64,000 nt of DNA from a virus, in the IMG/VR virus record IMGVR_UViG_3300005613_000001, positions 440,279 through 504,278 of that record; one strand, given 5' to 3'. Shown one piece after another: positions 52,950-62,700 of the stretch. Every line of letters begins with the position of its first letter. Within the stretch, counting starts at the first letter, position 1. The notes beneath the pieces are model-generated. The model ran no database searches, was not told the origin of the DNA, and saw nothing but the letters and a program-made list of their open reading frames with translations. The position numbers and the translations under genes were made by a program.

Positions 52950-54515
52950 TTACTCATAAATGAATGAAATAGTCACATCGTCATAACGGATTATTTCATT
53001 AAAATCGGCTGTGACGGTCAATCCACTATTATCAGGGTCAGAAGTTGTAAGCGTAATGTCGCTATTAGTAACTTCTCTTACATCGGATAAGATTTTAATT
53101 ATATCTGTATCTTTCAAATCTTGACCATATTCCCAATTGTTTAAAGCAAAAAATGAATCAATACGCCTTACAATCCTTGTTCTTATTTCTTCCTCATATT
53201 TTCTTCGTGCTCTAGCTACGGTGACATCTAAACTGACATCTACTTCAATGATTACACCATCTCGAATACATAATTCATCCGTAAACATTTTTTTCTCATC
53301 TAACTCATTCTGCAAATCAACTTTTAATTCATTTGAAGCTTCTTCTAATCCATCTGAACCATCTTTTGCTAATATGTATAGATCAATAATGTTTGCTGCA
53401 CATCCATAGTTTCTCAATACCGCCGTTGATTTGCCAACTTGACCATGATAAACACTTGCAAATTGATCTGCCAATGTTTTATAATCGGTTCCGGTGACTG
53501 CTCTATCTTGTGTGCGGATATACCGGGGTAGCTTCTGACGAATCTCTTCAATACCATCTCCGTTATATCCATATTCACCTTTGGTGTAGTTGGTAAATTC
53601 TACTGCCACCCCAAAAGGAAACACATCTATACCAATTGCGCCTTGTGCCGTAACGCCTCCCGTAACAATATTCCCTCTGGTTCCGCCACCAACACGATAA
53701 ACCACTTTAATTTCTGCGCCTTCACTTGGAATCATACCCGCACGATTATTACCAAAAACAACATAAGCTGAATAATCGGGATTATATTCTAAACGAAATT
53801 CCCTTCTAGGTTGAGAATCTGTGAAATATTCAACTTGATCCCATTGAACGCCTTCCACATAAACACGGACGGATTGATAAATAATTGGCAAATTGGGAAT
53901 TAAAACCGTCTGCCCAATACTGCCGTCTCCTTCAAAGAAGGCTTCTATTGTCACACCTTCTAAACCAACTATATTAGATATTGTAGTTTTTCCAGCGGGA
54001 ACTACAATATCTTCATCTAAAATAGGGTTATCATCAGAGTCAGCAGGGAAAAGCTCAATTGTAATAGCACCCTCATTAGTTCCACTTTCAATTGTATAAG
54101 GCGTAGGAATAGTCAGATGTTCTGTCAAAACCTTATTTGTTGTTGCTGTCCACATTGATTTTGATGCTATTGGAGGCAATGGATCAAAGCCAACCAACTT
54201 AGACAGCCTAAATGCATTGTCAATTTCTGTTACTGTGTCAATGAAAATTTCATTGGCTATTTGATCGATTTTAAAACTTAAGGTATCTCCGATGAAAGCA
54301 AAATTCTCCATCAACATAATTGCCAAAGACGACTCTACAAAGTCATTAAAGTCATCGGAAAACTTTTCATTAATAAAATTGATTAATCTACTTTTAATTG
54401 ACCAAAAATCTTGGTTCGTATAATTAAAATTAGCTATATTTGTAGTCGAAATAGGCTCTGATATGTCATAGGGCCTTACTTCAAAAGGACAATTAACTGC
54501 CATCAAATCCTCCAA
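52950..54515 (-). CDS. Baseplate J-like protein (T4 gp6 / P2 gpJ family)
   Basis: A 521-residue protein with FNYTNQDFWSIKSRLINFIN, SSLAIMLMENFAFIGDTLSF, NAFRLSKLVGFDPLPPIASK, IRTQDRAVTGTDYKTLADQF and VSLDVTVARARRKYEEEIRT: the N- and C-terminal halves of the baseplate J domain (gp6/gpJ/Mu gp47). It forms the inner baseplate wedge. It lies between the gp25-like and gpI-like genes in canonical order, with start only 1 nt after the gp25-like stop. Confidence 0.88.
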   Translation of the reverse strand: MEDLMAVNCPFEVRPYDISEPISTTNIANFNYTNQDFWSIKSRLINFINEKFSDDFNDFVESSLAIMLMENFAFIGDTLSFKIDQIANEIFIDTVTEIDNAFRLSKLVGFDPLPPIASKSMWTATTNKVLTEHLTIPTPYTIESGTNEGAITIELFPADSDDNPILDEDIVVPAGKTTISNIVGLEGVTIEAFFEGDGSIGQTVLIPNLPIIYQSVRVYVEGVQWDQVEYFTDSQPRREFRLEYNPDYSAYVVFGNNRAGMIPSEGAEIKVVYRVGGGTRGNIVTGGVTAQGAIGIDVFPFGVAVEFTNYTKGEYGYNGDGIEEIRQKLPRYIRTQDRAVTGTDYKTLADQFASVYHGQVGKSTAVLRNYGCAANIIDLYILAKDGSDGLEEASNELKVDLQNELDEKKMFTDELCIRDGVIIEVDVSLDVTVARARRKYEEEIRTRIVRRIDSFFALNNWEYGQDLKDTDIIKILSDVREVTNSDITLTTSDPDNSGLTVTADFNEIIRYDDVTISFIYE

Positions 54516-54947
54516 TTACGCCAATGGTACTTCCAATACTAACTCTTGAACCGACTGTATATCTTCAGGATCATACAATGTAATCCGAATGCCTAAAATA
54601 TGCTCCAAATCTTGCATCGCATCTGATTCGTTTATACTGTCTTCCCAATCACTATGCGATCCTATCTTTATATCTATCTGATCCACTACAACTCTTGGCT
54701 CCCAAGCCTGAATTGAAGTTGAAATCATAGATTTTGCCTGTTCAATGATTTCCTGGTCATTTGGATTAAAAAACAATTTCTTAAGAGGCGTGCCAAATTC
54801 GGGCAACATTACTCGTTCCCCAATATTCGTTAATAATAATATGAGTAAATCTGATTTAATTGTATTTAAACCAGTTTGAGTACGAAGATACCCTCTAGGG
54901 TGTGTGTTAATTGGATATGGTGCGCCTCTAAATTTTTCTTCTGCCAT
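54516..54947 (-). CDS. gp25/W-like baseplate wedge protein
   Basis: A 143-residue protein of the GPW/gp25 family: GLNTIKSDLLILLLTNIGER, VMLPEFGTPLKKLFFNPND, EIIEQAKSMISTSIQAWEPR and VVVDQIDIKIG. This small wedge component (once called a lysozyme homologue) anchors the sheath to the baseplate. Canonical length and position. Confidence 0.92.
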   Translation of the reverse strand: MAEEKFRGAPYPINTHPRGYLRTQTGLNTIKSDLLILLLTNIGERVMLPEFGTPLKKLFFNPNDQEIIEQAKSMISTSIQAWEPRVVVDQIDIKIGSHSDWEDSINESDAMQDLEHILGIRITLYDPEDIQSVQELVLEVPLA

Positions 54948-54951
54948 TGTT

Positions 54952-57102
54952 TTATCCTATTACTGGACCTATTCTTGGTACATCAAATACTCCTTCGCAT
55001 TCATCCGGCCTCTTAGCGGAAGCAAATACTCTTTCACTCAAAGATTTTTCGGTAATGTGCAATAACATTGGGAAAATCGGGCACCTAGTAATACATCTGC
55101 CCACTAATACGGGATATAAACACGGACCCATTTCTTCGGGAGTGGGATTATCAACACCAGGCGGGGGACAATCACGACCAGCAAACAGTAAAATATACTT
55201 TTCAGCAAAGAAAATATGTTGATCTGCGTGATTGAAGTATAAATCTTTAGGAATATCTATTAAATATTTACCATTTAAAACAAATAAAGTTTTATCGGTT
55301 GGGCCTAAGCACCCTTCTTCATCTCCTACTATTACGTGTTCATGTCCCAATGTGTGCCTTATGTAATCCCCGCCTGCTCGCACGAATATCTGCCCGCAGG
55401 TGTTGTTGGTATTTTCTTGCAATCTGATTTCATGATGACCACAACAAGATCCCTTTTGAGGAGCCACTATTCTAATATATTGCTGATCCATTACCTCCTG
55501 AGATTGAGCATCATTCATCTCCATCATTAGACCATAACCTGATCTAATTCTTACATAAGCATTCTTAGCCTTAGGGGCCGGAACTCCACCCTCTCTTCTT
55601 TTTGAAGATGGTTGCTCATTGTTAAAGTCAATCATCTCAAGTGTGTGATTGCTTGTGCTTTGCATGGTAATCCCACGACTCGGACCACCTATATCGCCAG
55701 GAAGTGTATCATCATTTAATTCAACTCTATTCCCATTAGCAGTTAATAGGAGAATTCCATTTCTAGCTGGACGAGGACGGGGAACCATATCAAGATCTTC
55801 ATTGATCTGAGATGGAAGTGCCGTTACATCCCAAGGATCGTATTCTCCATCATCTGCTGGTGTCCTGCCCCCTCTTAAACCAGGAGGAGAATTTTCATCC
55901 CCGCCCCCAGGTTGATATTCTTCGTCATTTAATTCAACACGGTGTCCCGTCATAGATTTAAATAACATCTTACCCTTACACTCGTTCCTGCAACCCCAGT
56001 CAAAAGGTTCCTGTGATCGTTCCCATTTTGGTATACCTATAGGCTCGGCAACTGAATCGTCAAAAATTGCTGTGTGACCACCAAAAGTTAAAATTTGGAT
56101 ACCACTTTGAGGTAATTCTGCCTTATTATTTTGAGGCGTGCCTGGCCCCGTATAAGGCCGACATTCATTTTTATGTTTAAAATATTTATTTTGACATTCT
56201 CCTTGGAGAACAGCCTTATCATCACAGCTTTCCATTTTTTCAATGGGGTTGCCTTCTTCATCAAGACAATCAGCATTCCCCGATGTGTTACCACAACATT
56301 GAGGGTGAGCCCACTGCCCAGCGTCATGCATATGATCGTCTTTAAAGATCATCCAGTTTCCCGTACTGGACATAAGCTCCATTCTCTTCCAACGATAATT
56401 ACACTTAGGGTCACCATCATCCATTTTAAGCATGTGTTTTTGAACACTCTTGATGCCCGATTGGTGTGGAATAGTGGCTCTTAGAAATGCATCAGGATCA
56501 ACTTCAATTTCATTTAAAGAATCAGGGTCAAACATCTGATAATTGTCAGTGTTCCACGGCGGTAAAACTTGTGATTCATCATTAGGGTCGCCCTCTCCTG
56601 GTCCAATGAAATATCCTTTTCGGGTGCCTTCATGAATATCATCATATTCCTTCATGGTCACAATGCTATCCCAAATCCTTGACCCTGACGTTCCTCTGTT
56701 TCTAGTCCAAATTGAACCTAAATAATATGGGGCAAGACTATGACCAGCCTCAAAAATAACCATAATAGTCGAACCGGCAGGCGGCACTGCTACCATTCCT
56801 GAATCATCAAAACCACTATAAGATGAGATTGGCGAAGCAAAAGGATATTTCTTGGTATTCATATCCGGCTTATGAAGATAAGGGCTAAAAAATCGCACCC
56901 GACCTTGTAAATGCGGATCTTCTGTGCTAATCACCCACGCCTTATACACAGACATCTCAGCGGGATTTCGATGGGGAACTTGATCTGTGCTATGTTTTAT
57001 ACTCCCAACAAATTGTGCCATGCTGAAAAGTTCATCTGATAACTTTTCTTCAAGCGATCTTATCCTTTGTCGTGATTCGTGTACTACTGAAAAAAATGAC
57101 AT
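54952..57102 (-). CDS. Baseplate spike / gp5-like (phage base V) protein
   Basis: A 716-residue protein. Residues about 45-145 are an OB-fold of the phage_base_V/VgrG type (VYKAWVISTEDPHLQGRVRF; PFASPISSYSGFDDSGMVAV; AGSTIMVIFEAGHSLAPYYL). From about 320 to 700 a series of short strands with inserted loops (IQILTFGGHTAIFDDS, MLFKSMTGHRVELNDE, ILLLTANGNRVELND, MQSTSNHTLEMID) forms the beta-helical spike. No lysozyme domain is visible. Cysteine-rich inserts (CNYRWKRM, CCGNTSGNADC, CRNECKGKMLF) are unusual. It precedes the gp25-like gene in normal order. Confidence 0.82.
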   Translation of the reverse strand: MSFFSVVHESRQRIRSLEEKLSDELFSMAQFVGSIKHSTDQVPHRNPAEMSVYKAWVISTEDPHLQGRVRFFSPYLHKPDMNTKKYPFASPISSYSGFDDSGMVAVPPAGSTIMVIFEAGHSLAPYYLGSIWTRNRGTSGSRIWDSIVTMKEYDDIHEGTRKGYFIGPGEGDPNDESQVLPPWNTDNYQMFDPDSLNEIEVDPDAFLRATIPHQSGIKSVQKHMLKMDDGDPKCNYRWKRMELMSSTGNWMIFKDDHMHDAGQWAHPQCCGNTSGNADCLDEEGNPIEKMESCDDKAVLQGECQNKYFKHKNECRPYTGPGTPQNNKAELPQSGIQILTFGGHTAIFDDSVAEPIGIPKWERSQEPFDWGCRNECKGKMLFKSMTGHRVELNDEEYQPGGGDENSPPGLRGGRTPADDGEYDPWDVTALPSQINEDLDMVPRPRPARNGILLLTANGNRVELNDDTLPGDIGGPSRGITMQSTSNHTLEMIDFNNEQPSSKRREGGVPAPKAKNAYVRIRSGYGLMMEMNDAQSQEVMDQQYIRIVAPQKGSCCGHHEIRLQENTNNTCGQIFVRAGGDYIRHTLGHEHVIVGDEEGCLGPTDKTLFVLNGKYLIDIPKDLYFNHADQHIFFAEKYILLFAGRDCPPPGVDNPTPEEMGPCLYPVLVGRCITRCPIFPMLLHITEKSLSERVFASAKRPDECEGVFDVPRIGPVIG

Positions 57103-58767
57103 TTAAGGTTTTAATCTCCCATTTAAATAATCTATACCACAGGAATCCCGGCCTCCCAATGGCACATCTTTATTCATTACTACGCCCGGCGCTCGCAATC
57201 CCAACTTTAATATAGTGTGATATGAACCCTCTTTTATCTGGTGGTCTACCCCTTCAATTAGCCAATTTCTATTAGTCAACAAAGGATTACAAGGTGGCTT
57301 TACTGTATAATCGCCGCAATTAGTTTGATTATCACTTCCCCGTAGGTGGAAAGGATTGACAACAACTACAGTAACATACCTACTTGTCAACAGTAATACT
57401 TTTGAATAAAAAGGATCACCCTGAATAATAAGATTTGCTGAAACTGCATCAGCATGAATAAGCTGCGCTTTCTCATTGGCTTCTAATGATGTTGCTTGTT
57501 CTTCGGCTGCCTTATCTTTAAATTGATGTTGTATATCATCTGGAATTGGAGCACTCGATCCTTCTCCCTGCCCTGTTATTTGAGGACAAATTCTTGACTG
57601 TGGCTCTTTTTGAGCCGCTGGTTTACCACCAGCATCACTAATACTACTCCCAGGATGTACCGTGGGCGGAAATACAGTAATTTTTGGATCAAATTTAATA
57701 ACCGGACTACACGAACCTCCATGAACAATATATGTACCAACATTTAAGGGGGTAGAAGTGTTCATAGTGCCATCGCAATCTGGTTCTCCCGATTCCCAGA
57801 AAATTACAATAGGTAATCCCTTGACTGAATTATCTGTCCTTATTATAAATCCCTTGTCATTAGTTGTCCTATAGCTTTGTAACCATTGTGATGCTGCCTC
57901 AATAGGGTTCCTTTGATTCGGTTGCCATCCCCATCGTTTCCCATTAATGTCTTCATAATTCCCATAAAAGGCCCATTCATATAAACCTCCAAGATCCATA
58001 GCTCCTGATGGTACAAGATTGTGTTCTTCGCCAAGTTGTGCTGATGCTTTCCTAGTTCCAGGCCCGGCCTTTCTAGTTAAAAATAAAACACCTATACTGT
58101 ACCTTGCAAAAAGTATTCTGATTGCCTTTTTTAAAGCAATCCGATCTTTTTCTTCTCCCTCTACTTCTCCTATTGTCCCAGAGTCGGAAGTTTGCGCCAT
58201 CAATGCAGGCACCCAGTTGGCATGAATTGTAAATTTAATTTTACCTTGTTCAAATTCAATATCTATTCCTGTTGGCATTGCAAAATTGTTCTTAGGCGAT
58301 GACTGAGCAGCCTCGCGGCCTCCTGAAATCCCATCCACTGTACCGGAAGCATGACATGAAGTGGTTGTCCATCCATATTCAAACCTCATTGAAAATGCTT
58401 CCTGTATAGTTTGCCCCATGTCTCGATTTTTAGGCCATGAATCTAATATAAAAGCTTCAAAGTCACCCCCCTCTTCATCAAATACTTCTACTGTAACTTC
58501 ATCTGATGCATTCGGTCCACCTCCAAAAGCAAAATGAAAAGATTTAATTACTGCTGAGTTTTTTAATGCCCCCTCTGCGACTCCCATATTTGAAGATTCA
58601 TTTCCCACAGTAATTATGCGGCCACTATCGGCAACACATTCTATTCTAACCCAGGGAGCTATTCCCTCTGCATTTATTGGCTTGTTAAATTTAGGTGAAG
58701 CACTAGAACACCCGCATTTAGACAAAAAGGCAGTACAAGATGCCCTGTTTGGTTTATACGCTGGCAT
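57103..58767 (-). CDS. Baseplate hub (gp27/gpD-like) protein
   Basis: A 554-residue protein. VRIECVADSGRIITVG, KSFHFAFGGG, DEVTVEVFDEEGGDFEAF and QGKIKFTIHANWVP suggest the tandem barrel fold of T4 gp27 / P2 gpD / VgrG N-terminus. Its location directly before the gp5-like spike gene (0 nt gap) supports the hub role, since hub and spike bind each other. Sequence similarity to the family is not obvious by eye, so the call rests largely on order. N-terminal cysteine cluster CTAFLSKCGCSS is unusual. Confidence 0.65.
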   Translation of the reverse strand: MPAYKPNRASCTAFLSKCGCSSASPKFNKPINAEGIAPWVRIECVADSGRIITVGNESSNMGVAEGALKNSAVIKSFHFAFGGGPNASDEVTVEVFDEEGGDFEAFILDSWPKNRDMGQTIQEAFSMRFEYGWTTTSCHASGTVDGISGGREAAQSSPKNNFAMPTGIDIEFEQGKIKFTIHANWVPALMAQTSDSGTIGEVEGEEKDRIALKKAIRILFARYSIGVLFLTRKAGPGTRKASAQLGEEHNLVPSGAMDLGGLYEWAFYGNYEDINGKRWGWQPNQRNPIEAASQWLQSYRTTNDKGFIIRTDNSVKGLPIVIFWESGEPDCDGTMNTSTPLNVGTYIVHGGSCSPVIKFDPKITVFPPTVHPGSSISDAGGKPAAQKEPQSRICPQITGQGEGSSAPIPDDIQHQFKDKAAEEQATSLEANEKAQLIHADAVSANLIIQGDPFYSKVLLLTSRYVTVVVVNPFHLRGSDNQTNCGDYTVKPPCNPLLTNRNWLIEGVDHQIKEGSYHTILKLGLRAPGVVMNKDVPLGGRDSCGIDYLNGRLKP

Positions 58768-58775
58768 GATGACTC

Positions 58776-59102
58776 CTATATTTTATGTGGGATTCTAATA
58801 TTCTTACCGGCTGTGAATTCAAAAACATCCCATATGTTGTTAATTTGCATGATCTTCCACCAATAGTCAGGGAAGCCATAAACGTCATATGAAAGTAAAT
58901 CCGGTCTATATTCATATTTTGCTGATAGCAAAGTGAATTGATCGTCGGCGGACTCTTGCACTTCATTTTCATTTCGCTTGTATGTTTCAAATGTTAAATA
59001 TCCCTGCTCAGAATATCTCAAAACAGTTGAACCTGAATATCTACTTGAATTTGTTACAAGCGTAGTAGCTTTAATGTCGGTTACTTCAATAAGATTAGCC
59101 AT
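58776..59102 (-). CDS. gp53-like / LysM-type baseplate wedge protein
   Basis: A 108-residue protein; ADDQFTLLSAKYEYRPDLLS and DVYGFPDYWWKIMQINNIWD, then GKNIRIP, are the signature of T4 gp53-type wedge proteins and P2 tail protein X-like LysM domains (the 'YGxPxxWWxIxxxNxIxDP' pattern). It probably links wedge and hub. Eight nt from the hub gene. Confidence 0.8.
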   Translation of the reverse strand: MANLIEVTDIKATTLVTNSSRYSGSTVLRYSEQGYLTFETYKRNENEVQESADDQFTLLSAKYEYRPDLLSYDVYGFPDYWWKIMQINNIWDVFEFTAGKNIRIPHKI

Positions 59103-59103
59103 T

Positions 59104-59694
59104 TTATTTGCCTATTTGCCATATTCTATTTTGATTGGGCAAATGATCGCTCCGATATACCACTCGCCATTTTGAACTTATATTAAATTTAAAAGGAATT
59201 AGAGTGGCAGGGTCAAAAGGAACACTTGTATCAAATTTTACGCTGTAATTATCTAAAACCATACATATGCCTTCTATCGGGTTACTTTGACTCCCTGTTA
59301 TCATTTGACCACAACGAAATTTACAAACAGGAGGCGGGACATAAGGGGCTTCTGATGTTGGTCCTCGCGGATAAGCAGCACTCTCAACGGCTCTTAAAAT
59401 TGCCTTATTGTATAAAAAACTCCCTGGTTCTGATTCACTCCCATTATTTGTTGCAATCAAAGGTATATCAATAGTTATCATTCGTATATCAGAGTGCGAG
59501 TAAGTCGTAAGTGGCGTTGCTCGCCCCATAATAGGCTCATCATTCCATTTTGCGCCTTTTGAATCTTGAATGATTGGCATAGTATTAAAACGCACAGTTC
59601 TTGCGCCAGGAATATCCAAAGCGCAACCTGGAATTTCATTAAGTTGTCCTTGTGGATCTGTTGCTTTAGGATATGGACCTGTTCTTCTTGCCAT
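59104..59694 (-). CDS. Tail/baseplate protein, unassigned
   Basis: A 196-residue protein with Pro/Gly-rich segments (MARRTGPYPKATDPQGQLNE), a strand pair (TTYSHSDIRMITIDIPLIAT) and PVCKFRCGQMITGS. The layout resembles small tail-tip/hub proteins located between tape measure and gp53 in contractile tails (T4 gp48/gp54 or DUF-type equivalents), but I cannot assign it. It lies 1 nt from the gp53-like gene. Confidence 0.55.
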   Translation of the reverse strand: MARRTGPYPKATDPQGQLNEIPGCALDIPGARTVRFNTMPIIQDSKGAKWNDEPIMGRATPLTTYSHSDIRMITIDIPLIATNNGSESEPGSFLYNKAILRAVESAAYPRGPTSEAPYVPPPVCKFRCGQMITGSQSNPIEGICMVLDNYSVKFDTSVPFDPATLIPFKFNISSKWRVVYRSDHLPNQNRIWQIGK

Positions 59695-59706
59695 TTTATC
59701 TTCCTA

Positions 59707-62700
59707 TTAGTAAGGTCTAGTGGATTGGCCGAATCTACCCTGTCGTCCTGGGCTCGCTGCGGCAAGTCCAACATTTAGTGCTGGGTACTTAGCGGGGGCA
59801 ATAGGTTTTGAGGAGCCTGGAGAAGCATCGCCCATAGAATTATCTTCATAAGGTATAATCTCGGACCCTTCGCCCATAATGCTAACCATTTCTATTAAGT
59901 GAGCATTCATTGCTGTTAAAAGGTCAACATTTTTCTTTAAATGTGTAACCATTTCACTTAATTCTTCGCCTGCTACCTTTGTAGTGGTAGGTTCGCCGCC
60001 AGCTTGTTCTTTCTTGATTTCATCATGAACTTCTGGCAATGCTGTAGTAGCAACTGGGGCTGCCTCACCCATCAAGGCTGTAGTAGCTGTAGCTGCGGCA
60101 CCTGTGAAGTCACCGCTTAACAATTTACCACCCGCCTCTGTAAGTCCTCCCATAACTCCGAGAGGATCATCAATTAATCTACCACCTACAGTTTTTAATG
60201 TTTCATAAGATTTAGAAACGAAACCTTTTGCTGTTTCGCCTAATCCTTTGATTGTATCCATAGGATTCGTAGCAAAATTAATTGCAGCACCTTTTATCTT
60301 ATCAAATGCACCACCAAGGAAGCCCCCAACCTTCTTTACAGTCTCTAAAGGATTCATAGCCATATTGGTTATGTTTTTGAAAGACTTACCAATAAAGCCG
60401 GTAACGCCATCCAACACGCCTCGGAACGGACCATCCCCTTCAGCCTTTATTCCTTTTAGAGCTTCATTAGGTATAACCGCTTCCCCTTCATGCAAAACAC
60501 CAAGACCAGTTTTTGTGATTTCTCTACTTCCTTCTTTAAACCAATTAAATGGATTTAAAGCTGAACCAACGGCTTTCACGCCACCCCAAGCTGCTTTTGC
60601 TGTTCCCGTAACCGCACCAACACCTGTTTCTAAAGCCCCACCTGCAATTTTACCTGCACCTTGAAGCAAATCGCCCTTAAGCATGTCACCAACACCACCG
60701 GCCATTCCTCCAAGTCCGTGCATTACGCCTGGACCCTCTGTTAGCATAGTGTTCATTTGCTCGCCAGCAGTTTCTCCATATCCTTTAGAGGCGTCAGCGG
60801 CAGCACCACCAAATAAATTCTTAACCCAAGCAGGTATTGCATCAATAAGAGCACCAATGGTGTGATCCCAAAGCCAAGTGCCTAAATTAGCAAGACCTTG
60901 TGTAACTGAAGTGAATAGCCAAACTGGGAAATCAAGGAATACACTTTTCATTCCTCCAAGTAATGACTGTCCGAGCCAAATTGGGAAATCAATAAGCGTA
61001 GCCTTTAATCCGCTTAGCAAACTACTACCAAGCCAAATTGGGAAATCAATAAGTGTAGCCTTTAATCCGCTTAGCAAACTACTACCAAGCCAAATTGGGA
61101 AATCAACAAACACTGCCTGCAACCCGTTTAAGAAATAGCCTCCCAATATCTTAGGAATTTCCCAGAAGACCGCTTTTATGGTGCCTCCAAGCGAAGTGAA
61201 AATGCCACCAACTAAGCTAACAAATCCATCCCAAATTCTTTTGAATCCTTCTTTGATTTTATCCCAATCAAATGTTAATATTCCTGTTAAAATGTGTACG
61301 AATCCAGCAATAGAATTTACTACGCCTCCAATAATTTTACCAATACCCATAATGGCTGGTTTGAGCAGGGTAACAATTACTTTAACAACAACCCCAATAG
61401 TGTTAATTAGGAATTTTGCTGCCAAACCAAGCCCTTGTATTCCCACTTGCAATGGTACAAGTGCCGCGCTTGCAACCCAACCGACTACTGTTCCAAGTGG
61501 TTTTAATACTGTACCGATTAACCATCCAATTTGCTTAGCCACCCACCCAATAGCTCCTACAATGCCGCCCAATGCTGTTCCTAACATTCCAAAGAATCCA
61601 GAAACACTAGCTAATCCTGATTTAACATCTAACAACGGCCCAAAGAACGGTTGGAAAACGGTCATCAAGGTATTCTTGATATCACTGAACACACCTTTGA
61701 GCATTGCAAAGGTGGCTTCAAATGGTTCAATGATTCCCATTATCACACCTTTAATGCTATTCCACCCATCTAACATAGGTTGGAAAATAGGAGCGAAAAT
61801 ACCCTTAGAAAGACTTTCCAAACCACTACTAATGGCATTCATTAAATACTTTGGCAAATCAACAAATATTTTGCCAAACATATTCAAGAAGAATTGAGGC
61901 ACATTACCGACCACAGCTATAAGTGATTTGCCGATCATGCCAATAACATTTCCAACCATATTTGGCAGAGCTATGATGGCTCGTCCAAATCCTTCTTTAA
62001 TTGTTTCAAAATCAAAACTAAACAATCCAACCACCGTGCTAAACAAACCACCAAGAACGCCACCTATTCCCCCGGCTATTTCACCAATGAGCTTAAATGG
62101 TGTCAAAATAGTCTTTAATATAGCCCCAATCGGACCTGTAACCTTGTCCGCCATTCCGCCTATACTGGTAAAGATGCCAGCCACAGCCTGATATAATAAC
62201 TGCGGGAGCTTTAATATCACTGCTGCAAAATACTTAGGCAATGCGATAATTTGTTTGCCAATTGCTGGGACGATTGCCACGACACTCTTGTATAGCATTT
62301 TTGGAACTGCGAGTAGCATTGTCACCAGCCCATCACCCATAGATTTAAAATCAAGAGTAAAGAGCCCCTTAATGACTTGCCATGCTCCACTAAATGTTGC
62401 TTTTATGCCCTCGGCTAGATATTTTAATGGTTTAATAATTGCATCAATGCCTGGTGCCCATGACATGAGAAATTTTCTTAGAGGCGACCCAGCATCGGTC
62501 ATTATTTTATATAGTTCAGCTACACCACCACTAACAGCACCAGCAATAGCTCCCATGCCTGTGCCAATAACGGGAACAACACTACCAAGAGCAGCACCAG
62601 CCATTGCCCCTGTTCCAGCAGCACCCATGATGCCCATAGCTTCATCCCCAGCACCGCCTTTTTTAATGCCAAAGAATCTACTAAACATACTGCCTGTGTC

